From an uncultured SAR86 cluster bacterium (GTDB taxonomy: Bacteria; Pseudomonadota; Gammaproteobacteria; Magnimaribacterales; D2472), in contig CACECP010000005.1 in NCBI GenBank assembly GCA_902558095.1, positions 1 through 64,000 of the forward strand: a stretch of DNA of 64,000 nt. The letters are read 5' to 3'. Below the pieces are notes generated by a model. It was not told the DNA's origin and did not search any database. It saw only the letters and a list, made by a program, of their open reading frames with translations. Shown here piece by piece: positions 31,233 through 41,328 of this stretch. The translations under genes and the position numbers were made by a program. How positions within the stretch are numbered: position 1 is the stretch's first letter; the number at the start of each line of letters is the position of its first letter.

Positions 31233-31671
31233 AAAAATCTTTTAATAGTTTGGAGCTCTCCTCACTAAATAGGCCATTTTGGTATTGGGGATTATGATTG
31301 AGTTCCTTTTTATCAAAAAAATTGTCAATAGAAATTATGCTTCCGGTCTTTGGTTCAGGACAACCAAAAATAACTGAGCAAATTCTTGCGTCAACTATTG
31401 CTTTAGCACACATGTGACAAGGTTCTAATGTTACATACATAACGCAATCATTAAGTCGATAATTTCCAATTGTAACTGAGGCATTTCTTATGGCATTAAT
31501 TTCTGCGTGAGAACTAACGTCATTATCTGAAATAACTGTGTTACGGCCTTTTCCTAAAATTTTTTCTCCTTTTACAACTACAGCACCAACAGGAACTTCT
31601 TCAAAATCAAATGATTCTTTAGCTAAATCTAAAGCAATACTCATAAATTTTTTATCTAATGTAGAAAACAA
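31216..31671 (-). CDS. tadA: tRNA-specific adenosine deaminase
   Basis: 151 aa; SSHAEINAIRNA (HAE) and LEPCHMCAKAIVDARI (PCxxC) deaminase motifs. Confidence 0.92.
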   Translation of the reverse strand: MFSTLDKKFMSIALDLAKESFDFEEVPVGAVVVKGEKILGKGRNTVISDNDVSSHAEINAIRNASVTIGNYRLNDCVMYVTLEPCHMCAKAIVDARICSVIFGCPEPKTGSIISIDNFFDKKELNHNPQYQNGLFSEESSKLLKDFFSLRR

Positions 31672-31672
31672 T

Positions 31673-32200
31673 TTACTTATAGAATTCTATGTTTGCTATA
31701 TCTAGCTGAGCATTAAAGTCTTTTCCATATGCTGCAAGCGCAACAGTTTTGATTCTACTAATATTCATTTTTTTTCTCATATAAAAATTAGACTTTTGAA
31801 AATCACTAAATGGAACTTCGATAGTTGACCAATTTTTGCTTGGAGTAAAGCTAACAAGATATCTGTCCCATGGAAACCTACATGCTGGAGTTCTAATCCA
31901 AACATAATATTTATCTTCAGACCCTCTAACAGTTATCCTAATGCCTTTATATTCCTCATTAATATTTTTTATTTTTGCTACAGATTGAATGAATCCTCCA
32001 TTATTTGCTGTACTTACATTACCTTCAAGTCTATAAAAACTTTTATCACCTTCTTCCATTTCATAGAAATATACTTCAGAAATTCCTCCCATCACCCTAT
32101 CTGAAAATATGTCCCAGTCAGCTCTAATATCATCAAGGTTATCTATAGTCATTGAGTTAATATTTAATACAAAAAAAACTAAAATTAAAATTTTATGCAT
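31673..32200 (-). CDS. CIA30 (complex I intermediate-associated protein 30)-like protein with signal peptide
   Basis: 175 aa; DRVMGGISEVYFYEMEEGDKSFYRLEGNVSTANNGGFIQSVAKI, RTPACRFPWDRYLVSFTPSKNWSTIEVPFSDF. Confidence 0.75.
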   Translation of the reverse strand: MHKILILVFFVLNINSMTIDNLDDIRADWDIFSDRVMGGISEVYFYEMEEGDKSFYRLEGNVSTANNGGFIQSVAKIKNINEEYKGIRITVRGSEDKYYVWIRTPACRFPWDRYLVSFTPSKNWSTIEVPFSDFQKSNFYMRKKMNISRIKTVALAAYGKDFNAQLDIANIEFYK

Positions 32201-32202
32201 AG

Positions 32203-33357
32203 TTAACCTAAGTTTGTGTCTTTTTCAGCCTTAAACCATGGCATTGAAACAACCACTGATTCTAGGTCTCCATGCGGTGTTGAAACAAAAAATTTCGTAA
32301 GTTCATCAGCATAATCAATATCAACAATTCCCAATCCAATATTCTTTTGTAATCTTGGTGAGAAGAAAGCTCTTGAAACTCGACCAATTTTTTTATTATC
32401 AGAATTTCTAATTGGCCAAAAATTTTCGGGAGCTTGCCTAATTGGGTCCCCTTCTAATTCGATACCTACCAATTTTTCTGTAAGCCCTTTCTCTTTAATG
32501 GCTTTAAGTGCTTCTTTACCAATAAAATCAGCGTCCTGATCAAGGTCAACAAGCCTACCAAACCCAATTGTGAAAGGATTATGGGTTCTACCAAAATCAC
32601 TGCCATATGACAATAATCCACCTTCAATAGTCCTTATTGTATTTGGAGCTATTACTCTCCCATTAAATTCTTTTGCAGCATCATGAACTAGTTCAAAAAG
32701 CTTATTGCCTAATTTTCTATCCTGTAAATATAATTCATAACTTAATTCGCCACTCCATCCTGTCCTGGCTATTACCATTGGAATATTATTCAAAGATGTT
32801 TGTTTGGCTTTGTAGTAACCCAAATCATCATGTTCACCATTAAAAAGCTTTTGAATTAACTTGCCTGACTTAGGACCACTAATCTGAAGTGGTGATACAT
32901 CAGGCTCATGAATAGAGACATCCATTCCAGAATTTATGGCAATACCCTGCAACCATAAAATTACATCACCATCTCCTGGTGAAATCCAAAATTTGTTTTC
33001 TTCCAGTCTTAACAAGCAAGCATCATTTACTATTCCACCATTTGTATCAGTCAATAAAATATATTTACATGCGCCGATTGCACATTTTTCTAAATTTCTT
33101 GGTTGAACATAAGAAACAAATTTGTGAGCATCAGGACCATTGATTTCTACTTGTCTTTCAGCCGCAAAATCACCAAAAGTTACATCGTTTATTAAGCTCT
33201 CATATTCTTTTTCTGGACCAGAAAAACCTGTTGGTAAATACATTTTGTTGTATACCGTAAAACCAGTTACTCCGTACTTTAAATCTGATTCATAATATGG
33301 AGATTTTCTTATTCGTGTTCCAATACCAATTGTCAACGGCAATTTTGATTCCGACAT
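32203..33357 (-). CDS. Aminomethyltransferase-fold protein, DMSP demethylase (DmdA)-like
   Basis: 384 aa; AERQVEINGPDAHKFVSYVQPRNLEKCAIGACKYILLTDTNGGIVNDACLLRLEENKFWISPGDGDVILW, PDVSPLQISGPKS, GWSGELSYELYL; GcvT-type fold with DmdA-like architecture. Confidence 0.7.
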   Translation of the reverse strand: MSESKLPLTIGIGTRIRKSPYYESDLKYGVTGFTVYNKMYLPTGFSGPEKEYESLINDVTFGDFAAERQVEINGPDAHKFVSYVQPRNLEKCAIGACKYILLTDTNGGIVNDACLLRLEENKFWISPGDGDVILWLQGIAINSGMDVSIHEPDVSPLQISGPKSGKLIQKLFNGEHDDLGYYKAKQTSLNNIPMVIARTGWSGELSYELYLQDRKLGNKLFELVHDAAKEFNGRVIAPNTIRTIEGGLLSYGSDFGRTHNPFTIGFGRLVDLDQDADFIGKEALKAIKEKGLTEKLVGIELEGDPIRQAPENFWPIRNSDNKKIGRVSRAFFSPRLQKNIGLGIVDIDYADELTKFFVSTPHGDLESVVVSMPWFKAEKDTNLG

Positions 33358-33463
33358 ATTTGCTCCCTATGGTTAATTTAATGCCATTTTAATCTGAAAA
33401 TATCTCATGAGTAAATGCATTATTTTGTTATTTAGATTATTATCTACATAAGTATTTTTAGGG

Positions 33464-34573
33464 GTGATGATGGGAAAAAAAAGATTCTTCGATGATAGAC
33501 TAAAATATCTATCATTCATACAAAATACTAGTGAAAAAAAAGCCATCTCTCTGAGACTTTATCCACATATTGCCGCCCTTTCACAAAACAAATCTTATCT
33601 GAGAATACTTGATGCAGGTACAGGAGATGGCACAATTAAATCTAATGTCATTAAAAGTTTTCACCGATACCATCCTTACACTTCACTTCTAATAACTGGC
33701 AAAGAAATAAGTTATGAAGATTTAAAAAATACATTAGAAAAAATGCCTGATAGATTTGTTGAGCATCCTAATCTTTTAGTAACAATGACAAATGTTAAGT
33801 TTGCAGAATTAGGACTAATTGAGAACTCAACAAAAATAAAAAATCAAAAAGTTAAAGAATTTAATTTAATCTTAAAAAGTGATAATTCGTTTGACTTTCA
33901 CTCACAAATTACTGGCAATAAACTTAGTAATTTTATTAAAAAAAATTGGGGTATTGAAATTGATACCAAAAGCAGAACATCTTATTCAAATCCATGCATT
34001 ATCAGGGTTTATAGAGAAGATAATGAAAAACATTTAAAGCAATTCATAAAGACCGATTACAAGAATAATAATTACGATCTCATAATTGCATCACAAGCAT
34101 ATAGGGCTGCATCTTCGGTAGATGTAAAAGTGAAAAATGTTATAGGTCCATTAATGCGTTTATTAAATAAATCTGGGAAACTTCTTGTAACTCATTCATC
34201 TGGAGGAGATTCAATTCAAAAGATTCTTAAACTTGCATTTAAAGATAAAGAGCCTTTTCCTAATACTGCAAAAGATATTATTGAATATTTAAAAAACAAT
34301 CCAATAGGTGAAAACAATAAATATTCATTTGCTAAACCAATAAACTATTCTTTTAATTTTAAGAAGGCTCCTGATCAAACTGTTACAGAACTTTTTGGAC
34401 ACGATACTGATGCAAAATGGGCTAACATTTTATACGTTGGGCAAATTCCAGATAAAGATATTCAAGCCCTTGAAAAAAATACTAGGCTTCATAATAAAGT
34501 AAAGAAAACAATTGATAACTCTGGTGAAATACACTTTAAAAACGAAATTTTTAGCATAAAAAAAATAAGATAA
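33464..34573 (+). CDS. SAM-dependent methyltransferase-like protein
   Basis: 369 aa; RILDAGTGDGTIKSNVI motif I-like, NYDLIIASQAYRAASSVDVKVKNVIGPLMRLLNKSGKLLVTHSSGGDS. Confidence 0.6.
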   Translation: MMMGKKRFFDDRLKYLSFIQNTSEKKAISLRLYPHIAALSQNKSYLRILDAGTGDGTIKSNVIKSFHRYHPYTSLLITGKEISYEDLKNTLEKMPDRFVEHPNLLVTMTNVKFAELGLIENSTKIKNQKVKEFNLILKSDNSFDFHSQITGNKLSNFIKKNWGIEIDTKSRTSYSNPCIIRVYREDNEKHLKQFIKTDYKNNNYDLIIASQAYRAASSVDVKVKNVIGPLMRLLNKSGKLLVTHSSGGDSIQKILKLAFKDKEPFPNTAKDIIEYLKNNPIGENNKYSFAKPINYSFNFKKAPDQTVTELFGHDTDAKWANILYVGQIPDKDIQALEKNTRLHNKVKKTIDNSGEIHFKNEIFSIKKIR

Positions 34574-34983
34574 TGAAGATACTAATAATGGGTCTCCCTG
34601 GAAGTGGTAAAACATATCTAGCAAAAAGAATGCAGCCACTTTTAAATGCTGCATGGTATAACGCTGATATTGTTCGAGAGATGGCAAACGATTGGGATTT
34701 TTCCCCACAAGGAAGAATTAGACAAAGTCTGAGGATGAAAAATTTGGCAGACTATGAAAAAAAACATGGAAGAATTGTTATCTGCGATTTTGTTTGTCCA
34801 ACAAAAGAAACTAAAACCAATTTTGATCCTGATATTACAATATGGATGAATACAATTGAATCAGGTCGATATGAAGATACTAATAAAATGTTTGAAGAGC
34901 CAACAGATGTAGACTATAGAATTACTGAGATGAATGATGAAAATCATGAAGTATTAGCGAAAGAGATTTTAAAAAATGTTTAA
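34573..34983 (+). CDS. P-loop kinase, adenylylsulfate kinase-like
   Basis: 136 aa; Walker A GLPGSGKTYLAKRM, AWYNADIVREMANDWDFSPQGRIRQ, VICDFVCPTKE; start codon overlaps upstream stop (TAATG). Confidence 0.75.
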   Translation: MKILIMGLPGSGKTYLAKRMQPLLNAAWYNADIVREMANDWDFSPQGRIRQSLRMKNLADYEKKHGRIVICDFVCPTKETKTNFDPDITIWMNTIESGRYEDTNKMFEEPTDVDYRITEMNDENHEVLAKEILKNV

Positions 34984-35365
34984 TTGGAAGAAGCCTACTG
35001 TTCAAATGCTGGGAAGATGGCAGCCTTGGCACAAAGGTCATCAGGAATTATTTAAAAGGTGCGTAAAGAAAACAGGTCAGGTAATAATACAAGTTAGAGA
35101 TGTAGAAGGTGCATCTGGTGGTCAAGGTCAGGATGATAATCCCTTTTGTTGGGAGGATGTTTGCAAAAATATCGAAGATAATCTATTAAAAGATAATTAT
35201 AAAAGAGGAGTCGAATACGAAATAATGCTCGTACCAAATATAACAAATATCACTTATGGAAGAGGTGTTGGTTATGTATTCGAAGAAGAAGTATTTGATG
35301 AAGAAATTTCTTCAATAAGCGCTACAAAAATAAGGTCAGAACTCAGAAAAAAGGGTGAGCTCTAA
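34976..35365 (+). CDS. Nucleotidyltransferase (cytidylyltransferase/NMNAT-like)
   Basis: 129 aa; GRWQPWHKGHQELFKR (HxGH) and ISSISATKIRSEL (ISxTxIR-like). Confidence 0.75.
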   Translation: MFNWKKPTVQMLGRWQPWHKGHQELFKRCVKKTGQVIIQVRDVEGASGGQGQDDNPFCWEDVCKNIEDNLLKDNYKRGVEYEIMLVPNITNITYGRGVGYVFEEEVFDEEISSISATKIRSELRKKGEL

Positions 35366-35366
35366 G

Positions 35367-36530
35367 TTATTCTAATTTAAAAGTTAGTCCAGCATTACTT
35401 TCTAATCTTTTTATTAATTTTGTGCCCATGGATGAGGCAGGTGTATATATGCCACCAGCAAGATCTTGACAATCTTTAACAAGACAAATAGCGCTTTCAG
35501 TTATCATTTTTGATGTAGAGCCATATCCTGGATCCATATCTCCATTAACCGAAGCTTTAATAGTCTCGCCGTCAACATCTGCACAAAAAAGTACATCATA
35601 GTTTCCATTTTCTCTAGATTCTCTTGAAGGTCCTTCACCAGGTTCAGGAGCATCCCCAAGAGGATTCATAGTTGATATGAATTCAGCAGCGGCTTTGCCC
35701 TCTTCTCCAGGCCCTTGAATCCACATTTCATTATATTTGAAGCTTTCACCATAAATATGATTCATTAATTTATTAGAGCGATGGATATTTTTTGTATTGA
35801 TTGGAGCCATAAAAAACGGGGCCACCCAAGTATCTAGCTCTTCATCATAAACAGGCTTTGAATCATCATCCTGTTGTACGCCTTGAAAACCCTCACATAG
35901 CGCATGGGGATTTACTAGAACATTCAAAAGTTCTGGATCTGATTGAAGAGCGGCCATTGTTGCCTTCATTGATGCGGCTGTTCCACCAGAAAACTCTCCA
36001 TTCATATCCCTTACTCTTCCTCTTACAGAAGGTGCGTATTTATTAAGTCTGGACATTACTTCTTCTTGAACAAATAAAACTCCAAGATCAAAAGGAATGC
36101 TATCAAAGCCACAAGAAAAAACTATTCTTGCACCTGTTTGTTTTGCCTCTGCAGAACATTCGGAGATAATTTTATGCATGAAGCCAACCTCACCACACAA
36201 ATCAACATAATCTGTACCTGAAGATATGCATGCTCTTACAACCTTGTCGCCATAAAGCTGATATGGCCCAACAGTTGTTAAAACACATTTTGTTTGCATA
36301 ACTAGCGCATCAATTGAAGACTGGTCCTCACTATCAACTTGAATAATTCCAACATCATTGGTTAATTTTAGTTTTTCTTTAAGATTTTGAAGTTTTTCTA
36401 GATTTCTTCCTGCTATAGCCCATGAAATATCTTCATTTGAGTACTGGTTTAATGCATACTCAACAACAAGCTTACCGGTAAAGCCAGAAGCTCCATAAAC
36501 TACAAAATCATAATTAGCTGGATTATTCAT
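35367..36530 (-). CDS. Saccharopine dehydrogenase NADP-binding domain family protein
   Basis: 387 aa; NYDFVVYGASGFTGKLVVEYALNQY, AIAGRNLEKLQNL, TTVGPYQLYGDKVVRAC. Confidence 0.82.
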   Translation of the reverse strand: MNNPANYDFVVYGASGFTGKLVVEYALNQYSNEDISWAIAGRNLEKLQNLKEKLKLTNDVGIIQVDSEDQSSIDALVMQTKCVLTTVGPYQLYGDKVVRACISSGTDYVDLCGEVGFMHKIISECSAEAKQTGARIVFSCGFDSIPFDLGVLFVQEEVMSRLNKYAPSVRGRVRDMNGEFSGGTAASMKATMAALQSDPELLNVLVNPHALCEGFQGVQQDDDSKPVYDEELDTWVAPFFMAPINTKNIHRSNKLMNHIYGESFKYNEMWIQGPGEEGKAAAEFISTMNPLGDAPEPGEGPSRESRENGNYDVLFCADVDGETIKASVNGDMDPGYGSTSKMITESAICLVKDCQDLAGGIYTPASSMGTKLIKRLESNAGLTFKLE

Positions 36531-36599
36531 TTTATTATGTCCTATATAAAAAAGTGTGGTCGGATTATAATATAAAATTATATATATTTAATTTATAAG

Positions 36600-38408
36600 A
36601 TGTTTAAAAAAATTGCAGAATTTTTCAGAGTGATTGGGGAGTTAAGGTACATCATTCCCCTTTTAAGATATAAGTGGCCAGAATTAGATTCAAATTCATC
36701 TCTTGCCCATTCTTTTCAAGATACAGTTGAGGAACATGGTGATAAAGAATTTCTTTATTTTGAAGATGAAGTATGGACATATTCACAAACTAATGAAGCT
36801 GCAAATATTCTTGCAAATAAGCTCTCAAAAGAAGGCATAGAACATGGTGATAAAGTTGTTTTATTCATGGAAAATAGACCCAATTTTGTTATATCACTTT
36901 TAGCTATAAATAAATTGGGAGCAATTGGCGCATTAATTAATACAAGCCTTACCGGAAAACCTCTTGTACATTGTATAAATACATCTGACTCAAAGAAATG
37001 TATTTTTGGTGATGAATTATCTAATTCTTTAGAAGGTGTATTATCTGAAATTAATATAACTAATAAGTCTGATTTAATTTGGGTGGAAGATAATAATCCA
37101 TATAATTGTCCTGAATGGGCAACCAATGTAAAAGAAAGTCTTGATGAATCAAAGTCTATAAATCTTGAAGAAACTAATAATGTGATTGCTGGAGATACTG
37201 CATTCTATATATACACATCAGGCACTACTGGTGTTCCAAAAGCGGCACTATTTCCAAATGTAAAAATTGTTGCAGGATCTACAAACATAACAATAGCTGG
37301 ATATAGACTTACTAGTAATGACTGCATGTATAATTGTCTTCCTTTATATCACTCAACAGGGTTAATTCTTGGTTTATGTGCATGTATTCAAGTAGGTGCA
37401 TCTACTTTTATAAAACGTAAGTTTTCTGCTTCATCTTTTTGGGGTGAAGTTCAAAAATTTAAAACAACAGCATTCGTATATGTTGGTGAACTATGCAGAT
37501 ACTTGAGCTTTCAAGAGCCTTGTGATGAAGAGTTAAATAATCCGATTTCAAAAATGGTTGGCAATGGCCTCAGGCCAGATCTTTGGGATACCTTTAGAAA
37601 CAGATTTAATGTTGATCGAATTTGTGAAATATATGGAGCTAGTGAAGCAAATGGTATGTTTATGAATTTGCTTAACAAAGATCAAACTATTGGTATGACA
37701 AATACAGATATCAAGCTTTTTGCTTATGATGTGGCTGAAGATAAATTAAAAGTTGATGAAAATGGAAACTACATTGAAATTAAGGATCATTCTCCAGGCT
37801 TAGCTCTTATGAAGATTGGTCCCAACGCAATCTATAATGGATATACAGATGCGCAAGCAAGTGAAAAGAAAATAATTAGAGATGTTGTTGAGGATGGAGA
37901 TCGATGGTTTGATACCGGAGATCTTTTAAAAACTATGGATGTGGGTTTTGCTTTGGGTAGGCAGCATTACCAGTTTGTTGACAGAGTTGGAGATACTTTT
38001 AGATGGAAGTCTGAAAACGTCTCAACCAATGAAGTTGCTGAAATTCTGAATGCATTTGATCAAGTGAATATGGCCAATGTTTTTGGTGTTAAAGTACCAC
38101 AAAGTGAAGGAAGAGCTGGAATGGTTGCATTCAATTGTAATTTAAATGAATTTAAGTGGGATAAATTTTCTGATTTTGTATCAGAAAGATTGCCAAGTTA
38201 TGCTCAACCAGTTTTTGTAAGAATTATTGAGGAGCTTGAAACCACTGGAACATTCAAATTAAAAAAGAACGATTTAAGAGAAGAGGCTTATCATCTTGAT
38301 AAAGTTAAAGGTGACCAAATCTTTGTTAAAAAACCAGGAGAAAAAAAATACTCTTTATTAGATAATAATTATTATGGCATCATTCAAGAAGGTCGTGCTG
38401 GTTTCTAA
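36600..38408 (+). CDS. Long-chain/very-long-chain acyl-CoA synthetase (FATP-like AMP-binding)
   Basis: 602 aa; YIYTSGTTGVPKAALFPN, EIYGASEANGMFMN, GDRWFDTGDLL. Confidence 0.88.
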   Translation: MFKKIAEFFRVIGELRYIIPLLRYKWPELDSNSSLAHSFQDTVEEHGDKEFLYFEDEVWTYSQTNEAANILANKLSKEGIEHGDKVVLFMENRPNFVISLLAINKLGAIGALINTSLTGKPLVHCINTSDSKKCIFGDELSNSLEGVLSEINITNKSDLIWVEDNNPYNCPEWATNVKESLDESKSINLEETNNVIAGDTAFYIYTSGTTGVPKAALFPNVKIVAGSTNITIAGYRLTSNDCMYNCLPLYHSTGLILGLCACIQVGASTFIKRKFSASSFWGEVQKFKTTAFVYVGELCRYLSFQEPCDEELNNPISKMVGNGLRPDLWDTFRNRFNVDRICEIYGASEANGMFMNLLNKDQTIGMTNTDIKLFAYDVAEDKLKVDENGNYIEIKDHSPGLALMKIGPNAIYNGYTDAQASEKKIIRDVVEDGDRWFDTGDLLKTMDVGFALGRQHYQFVDRVGDTFRWKSENVSTNEVAEILNAFDQVNMANVFGVKVPQSEGRAGMVAFNCNLNEFKWDKFSDFVSERLPSYAQPVFVRIIEELETTGTFKLKKNDLREEAYHLDKVKGDQIFVKKPGEKKYSLLDNNYYGIIQEGRAGF

Positions 38409-38413
38409 AAAAG

Positions 38414-38935
38414 CTACCTAATTTTACTATCAATTAAAACAGCTATTAATAAAGCTGGTTCGTCTCCATTATTTACCCAAGCATGATTTGTTCCTCTTTG
38501 GACAACGACATCAAAGGGCTTTAGGTCAACTTCTTCTTGATCAAGAACTAAGGTTACATCTCCTTTAAGCAAAATAATGTAATCAATAGTTTCAGTTTTA
38601 TGCATTGCTGGATGCTTACTAGTGTCAATTCTATGATGAGCTGCGCCTATTTTTTCAAATGCATCTGCTGCAATTTCTTGCATCATTTCTTCTGGAACAC
38701 CCTCTGGTAAAGGGTTAATTTGAAAATATCTGAATTTAGTTCCGCCATCTGGTGGGGATAGGATGATTTCTTCGTCAGCCCTATCTACATAATCAGTAGA
38801 AATAATATCATTCCCATCAGTATTCCATAACTCAAAAAGTCCTCCAACATCTTCTCCGATTGATCTAGCCGGAGGCCCATCCATTGTAATGATTGATTTA
38901 CCATCTTTATTATGTCCAGTAATTATTCTCCTCAT
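38414..38935 (-). CDS. Cupin domain-containing protein
   Basis: 173 aa; HKTETIDYIILLKGDVTLVLDQEEVDLKPFDVVVQRGTNHAWVNN cupin motifs. Confidence 0.82.
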   Translation of the reverse strand: MRRIITGHNKDGKSIITMDGPPARSIGEDVGGLFELWNTDGNDIISTDYVDRADEEIILSPPDGGTKFRYFQINPLPEGVPEEMMQEIAADAFEKIGAAHHRIDTSKHPAMHKTETIDYIILLKGDVTLVLDQEEVDLKPFDVVVQRGTNHAWVNNGDEPALLIAVLIDSKIR

Positions 38936-38936
38936 T

Positions 38937-39947
38937 CTATCCTCCTATAGTTTTTAGTTTTTCTTTGACAACTGATCTTCTGTTATTTCTGGATAAATCA
39001 TCCCAATCAGTATTAGAAGTTTTTCTCATTTGATGAATTTTTTTTGAAAGATCTATATCATTTTTCTCAAAGGCCTCTATAACATTGATAGCTTCGTATC
39101 TATTGTTGCAGACTAAAATCATATCGCATCCTGCTTCTATTGACTTAACTGCCTTATTAGCAAAGCTTAAATCACCAGCTCCAAACATGCTCAGATCATC
39201 ACTAAAAATCAAACCTTTGTATTTAATTTTTTCTCTAAGAATGTCTTTTAACCAATATCTTGAATAACTCGGTATATATTTATCAATGTTTGGAAAAAGA
39301 ATATGAGCACACATAATTGCATCTAATTTATTAGATAATTCTATGTAAGGTTTAATATCAAGGCCCATAAGCTCATCAAGTTCTCTATGATCTTCAGCGA
39401 GCTCTATATGGCTATCTTCAAATATTCCCCCATGGCCTGGAAAATGTTTGCCAGTAGATTTCATGCCAGCTTCGTGCATCCCATCAATAAAATTTGATGT
39501 CAAAGAAATTACTTCTAAAGCATTATTAGCAAAAGCTCTATCCCCTATAATGCTAGAGGTTTTGTCATCAATATCTAGAACTGGCGCAAAGTTAAGATCA
39601 ATCCCAGCCGCAATCAATTCACTTGAAATTAACCAGCCAACTTCCTTTAAAAAGGACATATCATTATTTGAATTAGCATATTTGGCTACTTCTTGCATTG
39701 TAGGTATTTTTGTAAACTCTTTATTAAAGCGTTGAACTCTACCGCCCTCCTGATCAACTGCGATAATAATATTTTCTTTTATATTTCTAATCTCATGCAC
39801 AAGGTTTGTAATTTGATTAAATGACTCAAAGTTCCTTGAAAAAAAAATTAATCCTCCGACATGTTTATTCATTAACAAGTCCTTATCTTCATTAGATAAA
39901 GATGTTCCATCAATATCTAACATTAATCTTCCATATTCAATATTCAT
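38937..39947 (-). CDS. nagZ: Beta-N-acetylhexosaminidase
   Basis: ORF track starts at TTG 39953, ATG at 39947 preferred; LMLDIDGTSLSNEDKDLL, KHFPGHGGIFEDSH, LIFSDDLSM. Confidence 0.92.
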   Translation of the reverse strand: MNIEYGRLMLDIDGTSLSNEDKDLLMNKHVGGLIFFSRNFESFNQITNLVHEIRNIKENIIIAVDQEGGRVQRFNKEFTKIPTMQEVAKYANSNNDMSFLKEVGWLISSELIAAGIDLNFAPVLDIDDKTSSIIGDRAFANNALEVISLTSNFIDGMHEAGMKSTGKHFPGHGGIFEDSHIELAEDHRELDELMGLDIKPYIELSNKLDAIMCAHILFPNIDKYIPSYSRYWLKDILREKIKYKGLIFSDDLSMFGAGDLSFANKAVKSIEAGCDMILVCNNRYEAINVIEAFEKNDIDLSKKIHQMRKTSNTDWDDLSRNNRRSVVKEKLKTIGG

Positions 39948-40030
39948 AACCAAATGATATCAAAGAAAGATATTTCAGGATAAGCTTTAATGATATTGAA
40001 TAAGAATATATTTGTAATATAAGATAAATC

Positions 40031-40783
40031 ATGAGTTCTAGAGCATTAATAACAGGATCCTCATCTGGGATAGGTTTTTCGTACGCAAATTACCTGAAAA
40101 ATAAAGGATGGTATTTAGATCTTGTTTCTGAAAATAAAGAACGATTAAAAAAATCTAAAGAGAATCTAAATTATGAAAATGCTTCATTTCACTCAGAAGA
40201 CTTAAGCAAAAATGAGTCTATAAAAAATATTGTAGATAATTTTCAAACACCTGATTTAATTGTTGCTAATGCAGGCGTTGCTATTAATGGAGCTATTGGT
40301 CAATTAAGTGAACAGGAAAAAAATGATGCATATTATTTAATGTGTGGTGGCGTAATAGATTTAATCGAAGGTTTTGTTCCTAAAATGATAAAAAATGGAG
40401 GAGGAAGGATAGTAATTATTTCAAGTATAGGGGCAATAACAGCAATGCCTAAATCATCAATTTACTCAAGTATAAAATCTGGTATATACGCATATGGAAA
40501 ATCAATTTCAGCTGAGTTAAAAGATAAGAATATATCTGTAACCATTAGCCTGCCTGGATATGTTAGGACCGAGGCCCATAAAAGAGCTGGACTAGATCAT
40601 CTTGAAAAAAAAATACCAAGCTGGATGTGGGTAAATGCCTATCAAGTTGTAAAAGAAACAGAAAAAGCTTCAAAAAATGGTAAAACTGAAATAATACCTG
40701 GCAAAGTTTATAGATTTACTAAGCCATTTTTAAAGTTTAAGTCTGCTATAAGTATCTGGCAATCAATAACCAAAAGAAACTAA
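40031..40783 (+). CDS. Short-chain dehydrogenase/reductase
   Basis: 250 aa; ALITGSSSGIGFSYANYL, NAGVAINGAIG, IYSSIKSGIYAYGKSIS. Confidence 0.88.
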   Translation: MSSRALITGSSSGIGFSYANYLKNKGWYLDLVSENKERLKKSKENLNYENASFHSEDLSKNESIKNIVDNFQTPDLIVANAGVAINGAIGQLSEQEKNDAYYLMCGGVIDLIEGFVPKMIKNGGGRIVIISSIGAITAMPKSSIYSSIKSGIYAYGKSISAELKDKNISVTISLPGYVRTEAHKRAGLDHLEKKIPSWMWVNAYQVVKETEKASKNGKTEIIPGKVYRFTKPFLKFKSAISIWQSITKRN

Positions 40784-41328
40784 TAATCTATTAGAGTTTC
40801 TATTGCATAACCCTTTTCTCTAATTAATAAACTGCCGCCCAAAGCAGTTAAATCAATAACACCTAAAATTAATATATCTGAATTTTTCACATTAAAGTTT
40901 TCAGTAAATAATTCGGCGCATGCTATTGCGGTTCCTCCAGTTGCTACTAAATCATCAACAATTACAATTTTTTGATTTGAGCTCACTTTAGTATTCTTTT
41001 GGATTTCTATAGATGTGCTGCCGTATTCGAGTTCAAAACTCTTTTGAAAAGTTTCATTAGGAAGTTTTCCAGGTTTTCTTGCTAAAACAAATGGTAGATG
41101 TAAATCTCTAGCCATTGTACCAGCAAAAATAAATCCTCTGCTTTCAATACTTGCAACTAAATCTGCGCCAAATTCTTTTGTGATCCTGGTAAGCTCATCA
41201 CATGTTTTAACAAAAGCTTCTGGTGTTTCTATGAGGCTTGTAATATCCTTGAATTCAATACCGTCTATAGGAAAATTATCTACTGTTCTAATATATTGTT
41301 TAAGGTCTAATGGATCTTTGCTCATCAA
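40780..41328 (-). CDS. apt: Adenine phosphoribosyltransferase
   Basis: 182 aa; FPIDGIEFKDITSLIETPEAF, IESRGFIFAGTMA, VIVDDLVATGGTAIACAEL. Confidence 0.93.
   Translation of the reverse strand: MMSKDPLDLKQYIRTVDNFPIDGIEFKDITSLIETPEAFVKTCDELTRITKEFGADLVASIESRGFIFAGTMARDLHLPFVLARKPGKLPNETFQKSFELEYGSTSIEIQKNTKVSSNQKIVIVDDLVATGGTAIACAELFTENFNVKNSDILILGVIDLTALGGSLLIREKGYAIETLIDY

Noticed and set aside
33358-33463. Possible riboswitch upstream of the DmdA/GcvT-like gene
   Set aside because: The 106-bp gap shows no glycine- or SAM-type riboswitch consensus that I could recognise by eye.
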